Shown here: piece by piece, positions 9,358 through 12,003 of the stretch
How positions within the stretch are numbered: position 1 is the first letter of the stretch
Layout of the letters: each line of letters begins with the position of its first letter
NCBI GenBank assembly: GCA_003151875.1
Contig: PLYW01000265.1
Span: forward strand, 6,135 to 18,137
Length of the DNA: 12,003 bases
Reading direction: 5' to 3'
Origin: Acidobacteriaceae bacterium
GTDB lineage: Bacteria > Acidobacteriota > Terriglobia > Terriglobales > Acidobacteriaceae
Notes under the pieces: generated by a model
Database searches by the model: none
What the model was told of the DNA's origin: nothing
The model's input: the letters and a program-made list of their open reading frames with translations, nothing else
Translations under genes and position numbers: made by a program

Positions 9358-9597
9358 GCCGCTGAGAAACTCGATGCGTGCACCGGCGGCTGGAACAAAA
9401 CAGGCTGGCCCAGTGCCCTCGCCTGACGCACGATATTTGAAAACTGAAATATTAGGCGATAGCGCCGGGGAGCCCGTCAGCGCAGAGCGGCCGCCTGCGC
9501 GGCGGGCACAGCAAGGTCCCGTTCCGTGCTAGCGACAGAGGAGGTCACCAGGACCTTGCTGATTTTCATCGACCGGCTGAACAGCCTTTGGCTAAAT
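9358..9597. other. Gene-free structured spacer between convergent genes
   Basis: No credible gene is seen here. Three inverted repeats stand out. CGCCT (9420-9424) and ATATTT (9433-9438) pair with AAATAT (9447-9452) and AGGCG (9454-9458). GCGCAG (9480-9485) pairs with CTGCGC (9495-9500) around a GCGGCCGC loop. CAGCAAGGTCC (9509-9519) pairs with GGACCTTGCTG (9551-9561) over 11 bp, with a 31-nt loop. None has a T tract on the minus strand, so no terminator for the ferritin-like gene is evident. Confidence 0.5.
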
Positions 9598-10296
9598 CTA
9601 TGCCGCGGGCTTCTTGCGATTTTTGTTGTTGCCTTTCGCTGGAGCCTTGTCGCCACCTTCGCGGGCCTTCGACTGCTGTGCTCCGCGTTGCTGCCGCGAC
9701 CGCTCGTCAGATCGCATGTCGAGCGGATGCGTGCCTGGGTCTTCGCCTTCCGTCTCGCCACTCCTGGGATCGGCGATGAACAGCAGGTCCGACAGATCGC
9801 TGGCGTGCTCTTCTTCGTCGCTGAGAATTCCCTCAATCATGACCCGCGTGGTGGGATCGTGGTCGGCGAAATGGCGAATCATCTGCTGGTAAACCTCGAT
9901 CACGATGCGCTCGGCGATCAGGTCTTCCTTGATCATGTCCGACAGCGACTTGCCTTCGGCATACTGCGAAGCCGACCGTTGCACCAGCGAAGCTGGGTTG
10001 AAATCCGGCTTGCCGCCGAGTTGCTGGATGCGTTCCGCAATTTTGTCGGCATGTTCGCGCTCCGCGTCAGCGTGCTCCTTGAACTCATCGCGCACCGCCA
10101 TGGCGTGGACGCCGGTGGCCATGAAGTAGTGGTGCATGTAGCGCAGCACGCATACGATCTCCGTAGCCAGCGCGTCATTCAGAATGGAGATGGTTTGTTC
10201 CACGTCACCTTCGTAGGTGTCGGTTACCGCGCCGTCTTCGATTTTCTGCGCTGCGCGCTTGCGTATCTCTTCCACATCGGTCACAAAACTTGGCAT
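9598..10296 (-). CDS. Bacterioferritin-like (ferritin-superfamily) protein with basic tail
   Basis: A 232-aa protein whose residues about 28-175 form a ferritin-like four-helix bundle. Likely di-iron ligands are all present in family order: Glu46 (ATEIVCVLRY), Glu79 and His82 (AEREHADKIAERI), Glu129 (LIAERIVIEVY), and Glu161 and His164 (SDEEEHASDL). The spacing matches bacterioferritin, so iron oxidation or storage is likely; I cannot identify a haem-binding Met with certainty. The N-terminal 27 residues and a hydrophilic tail of about 35 residues, rich in Lys, Arg, Gln and Gly (from about 195), are extra compared with the roughly 158-aa bacterioferritin. The tail might bind DNA as in Dps proteins, which is speculation. 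ATG 10296 is preferred over an upstream in-frame start at 10401 because GAGG lies nine bases before it and the added residues would be Pro/Ser-rich filler. It is divergent from the PRC/MgtE_N/CBS gene. Confidence 0.85.
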   Translation of the reverse strand: MPSFVTDVEEIRKRAAQKIEDGAVTDTYEGDVEQTISILNDALATEIVCVLRYMHHYFMATGVHAMAVRDEFKEHADAEREHADKIAERIQQLGGKPDFNPASLVQRSASQYAEGKSLSDMIKEDLIAERIVIEVYQQMIRHFADHDPTTRVMIEGILSDEEEHASDLSDLLFIADPRSGETEGEDPGTHPLDMRSDERSRQQRGAQQSKAREGGDKAPAKGNNKNRKKPAA

Positions 10297-10320
10297 AAAG
10301 GCTGACCTCACAGGGGAACT

Positions 10321-10336
10321 CCCGCCGGAAGGCGGG
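10321..10336. repeat. Short GC hairpin in the divergent intergenic region
   Basis: CCCGCC-GGAA-GGCGGG is a perfect 6-bp stem with a GGAA tetraloop, 25-40 nt upstream of the ferritin-like start. It looks like a dispersed intergenic palindrome, although its place in the 5' leader could affect expression of that gene. Confidence 0.45.
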
Positions 10337-10477
10337 GCAGGTGGTTGGATTCCCAAGGGTAGCCGGGCAGATGTCTGATTCCGCAACTTTGTTTGCGACA
10401 CGCGCCGGAGCCAGTATTTGCGGGCCTAAGTACAGAGGCGCGAGGCGAAGGGCATCATGCCACGGCGGCCTGTTCCA

Positions 10478-10498
10478 GGGAGACCGTGACGGCCTCCC
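10478..10498. repeat. Imperfect inverted repeat in the divergent spacer
   Basis: GGGAG (10478-10482) and CCG (10484-10486) pair with CGG (10490-10492) and CTCCC (10494-10498), with one A-C mismatch and a TGA loop. The rest of the 284-nt spacer 10297-10580 shows no gene. Confidence 0.35.
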
Positions 10499-10544
10499 AA
10501 AACGGGTCGGCTGCGCATCCCATTCGTCGCCCGCGCGAATTCGC

Positions 10545-10573
10545 TGAACATTTCCGAACGTATCGCATATATT
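10545..10573 (+). promoter_or_regulatory. Candidate promoter of the PRC/MgtE_N/CBS gene
   Basis: TGAACA (10545-10550, 4 of 6 to the -35 consensus) is followed after 17 nt by TATATT (10568-10573, 5 of 6 to the -10 consensus), in a local AT-rich stretch. Transcription would begin at about 10580, virtually at the ATG (10581), and no Shine-Dalgarno is visible, so the mRNA may be leaderless. Confidence 0.42.
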
Positions 10574-10580
10574 GACTGCA

Positions 10581-11822
10581 ATGCCTACTCTCGCCCTTTC
10601 GGACCTGATTGGCGCGCCGGTCATCGACAACACTGGAGCGAGAGCGGGCAAAGTTCGCGAAGTCACGCTGCTGCCGCAGGAGAATTCCAGTCAAATCGCC
10701 GGCTTCGTGGTGAAGACCCGCCACGGCGACCGTCTGCTGCCCACCAAGTCGCTCAGCCTGATCAATGGCAGCCTGCGCATTACTACCCCCGCTTCCGAAT
10801 GGAGCCCTTACGCCGGCGGTGAAGGCATGCTCCTTCTGGAACGCGACCTGCTCGATCAACAGATCATCGACGTCCACGGGCGCAAGGTGGTGCGGGTCAA
10901 CGACATCGACATCCACGAAGAGTTTGGGCACGACCACATTGTGCTCAAGGTGGGCGCGGTGGACGTGGGTGCGCGCGGGGCGGTCCGCCGGCTGCTGAAA
11001 GGCGTCGTGCCAGCGGCGGTGCTGAACTTGCTGCTCGCCAGGATTCCGCCGCGCATGATCCCGTGGGAATTTGTTGATCTCATCGAGACGGATCCCGCCC
11101 GCCGCGTCAAGCTGAAGATTTCCCTCGACCGCCTGGCCAAGCTGCATCCGGCCGACATCGCCGACATCGTGGAAAACCTGGCGCCGGCGGAGCGCGAAGC
11201 CATCTTCGAAACCCTGGACGACGAGGTCGCCGCCGAAACCCTGGAGGAGATCGATCCCAAGATGCAGGTTTCGATTCTCAGCTCGCTCGACTCCGACCGC
11301 GCCGCCGACATCGTGGAGGAAATGGATCCCGATGCCGCCGCCGACCTGCTGGGCGACATGCATCCCGATGACTCGCAAGAAATCCTGACCGAGATGCAGC
11401 CGGAGGAGCGCGCCGAAGTCGCCGAGTTGATGAATTTCGAGGAAGACACCGCCGCCGGGCGCATGACCACTGACTACATGGCCCTGGGACCAAATGCCAA
11501 GGTGGAAGACGCCATCGAGATGCTGCGCAACTTTGAGGGCGGCGTGGAGAGCATCAGCACCATCTACCTTGTCGGCGATAAGGACAAACTGCTGGGCGCC
11601 GTTCCCCTGGCCAAGGTTGTGCTGGCGCCTCCCGGCACGCCGCTGATGATGTTGAGCACGGGACACCTCACGACCGTGCATCCCGGCGCCGACGAGAAAA
11701 CCGTTGCCGAACTCTTCGACAAGTACAATCTGCTTACCCTGCCCGTTCTGGATGACAACGGGGCGCTGACCGGCGTGATCACCGCGGACGACGTCATCAA
11801 CATGCTGCGCGCGAAGCTGTGA
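10581..11822 (+). CDS. Soluble PRC-barrel / MgtE N-domain / CBS-pair protein
   Basis: A 413-aa cytoplasmic protein. Residues about 1-75 form a PRC-barrel-like domain (LSDLIGAPVIDNTGARAGKV) and about 85-175 a second one (DQQIIDVHGRKVVRVNDI). Residues about 185-285 are the acidic helical MgtE N domain with repeated motifs (LHPADIADIVENL, LDSDRAADIVEEMDPDAAADLL, EEDTAAGRMTTDYM). Residues about 295-350 and 355-410 are paired CBS domains (LPVLDDNGALTGVITADDVI). The membrane channel domain of the MgtE magnesium transporter is absent: the protein ends at the CBS pair with no hydrophobic segments. In MgtE this cytosolic part senses Mg2+ and gates the pore; here it may regulate a separate transporter. 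Such genes often sit beside an Nramp-type transporter, but only repeats are visible downstream. The start at ATG 10581 is chosen over TTG 10572, which overlaps the candidate -10 box. Confidence 0.88.
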   Translation: MPTLALSDLIGAPVIDNTGARAGKVREVTLLPQENSSQIAGFVVKTRHGDRLLPTKSLSLINGSLRITTPASEWSPYAGGEGMLLLERDLLDQQIIDVHGRKVVRVNDIDIHEEFGHDHIVLKVGAVDVGARGAVRRLLKGVVPAAVLNLLLARIPPRMIPWEFVDLIETDPARRVKLKISLDRLAKLHPADIADIVENLAPAEREAIFETLDDEVAAETLEEIDPKMQVSILSSLDSDRAADIVEEMDPDAAADLLGDMHPDDSQEILTEMQPEERAEVAELMNFEEDTAAGRMTTDYMALGPNAKVEDAIEMLRNFEGGVESISTIYLVGDKDKLLGAVPLAKVVLAPPGTPLMMLSTGHLTTVHPGADEKTVAELFDKYNLLTLPVLDDNGALTGVITADDVINMLRAKL

Positions 11823-11823
11823 A

Positions 11824-11858
11824 TCAGTGGTCAGTACCCAGTCGCCAGTTTCCAGATT
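11824..11858 (+). repeat. Heptamer tandem array C (five degenerate units)
   Basis: The units are TCAGTGG, TCAGTAC, CCAGTCG, CCAGTTT and CCAGATT, in phase, starting two bases after the preceding stop codon. Length and unit number are the same as in the two arrays near the aldolase, but the sequence is more degenerate. Confidence 0.65.
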
Positions 11859-12003
11859 GTCATCCTGGGCGGAACACCCGCAAAGACGTTCCGACCCGCT
11901 TCTGTTGCGGGGCGGGCGGGTGTGAAGCCGAAGGATCTGCGTTTGTTTTCGACGACGTGACTGACCCAGTGAACCGCAGGTCCTTCGACTCCGCAAGCGT
12001 CCG
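11859..12003. repeat. Nested inverted-repeat intergenic element
   Basis: ACACCCGC (11874-11881) pairs with GCGGGTGT (11916-11923), enclosing CCCGC-TTCTGTT-GCGGG (11895-11911). Next, CGAAGGATCTGCG (11929-11941) pairs with CGCAGGTCCTTCG (11975-11987) with one G-U. No credible coding frame is present. The form resembles dispersed repeats containing GAAGGATCTGCG in Acidobacteriota-type genomes. The element runs to, or past, the window edge. Confidence 0.6.

Noticed and set aside
10455..11996. A 513-codon open frame on the minus strand over the CBS gene
   Set aside because: Shadow of the PRC/MgtE_N/CBS gene, whose domains are clear. It also runs through both flanking repeat regions, which is unlikely for a real gene.

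Overview
The window is about 60% GC and densely coded. It most resembles a soil Acidobacteriota (Terriglobia/Koribacter-like) chromosome. That placement is inferred from gene content (a DedA-rhodanese fusion, a soluble PRC/MgtE_N/CBS protein), from the repeat style (heptamer arrays ending in CAGTWG, GC-rich intergenic hairpins), and from general protein resemblance. No rRNA or other phylogenetic marker is present to prove it.

Layout. (1) 1-534: the 3' end of a DedA-type membrane protein fused to a rhodanese domain. Its reading frame crosses one in-frame TGA at 358-360, exactly where relatives are expected to carry a cysteine, and a SECIS-like hairpin follows at once. It is either a selenoprotein or a gene with a single nonsense mutation. 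(2) 535-669: a spacer with a perfect 13-bp-stem hairpin. (3) 670-1281: signal peptidase I (lepB). (4) 1380-7205: a carbamoyl-phosphate synthetase locus, carA and carB, with a 454-residue HEPN/Toprim-type gene inserted between them. The inserted gene is visibly poorer in GC and overlaps the carA stop codon (TGATG). (5) 7224-7937, minus strand: an unrecognised single-pass membrane protein with a coiled coil, convergent with carB. (6) 8074-9156: a class I aldolase of the DHDPS/NAL superfamily, closest in motifs to 4-hydroxy-2-oxoglutarate aldolase, with an extra block of about 60 residues. Inverted heptamer arrays flank it. (7) 9157-9597: a structured intergenic region between convergent genes, with a strong terminator. 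(8) 9598-10296, minus strand: a bacterioferritin-like protein with a complete di-iron ligand set and a basic tail. (9) 10581-11822: a soluble PRC-barrel/MgtE_N/CBS protein. (10) 11823-12003: a third heptamer array and a nested inverted-repeat element.

How the genes fit together. CarA supplies ammonia from glutamine to CarB, which makes carbamoyl phosphate for pyrimidines and arginine. LepB matures exported proteins and does not depend on its neighbours. The ferritin-like and MgtE_N/CBS genes are divergent and both metal-related (iron handling and divalent-cation sensing), though only proximity links them. The two items most worth following up are the possible selenocysteine in the rhodanese domain and the putative defence-type HEPN/Toprim gene placed inside the car locus.
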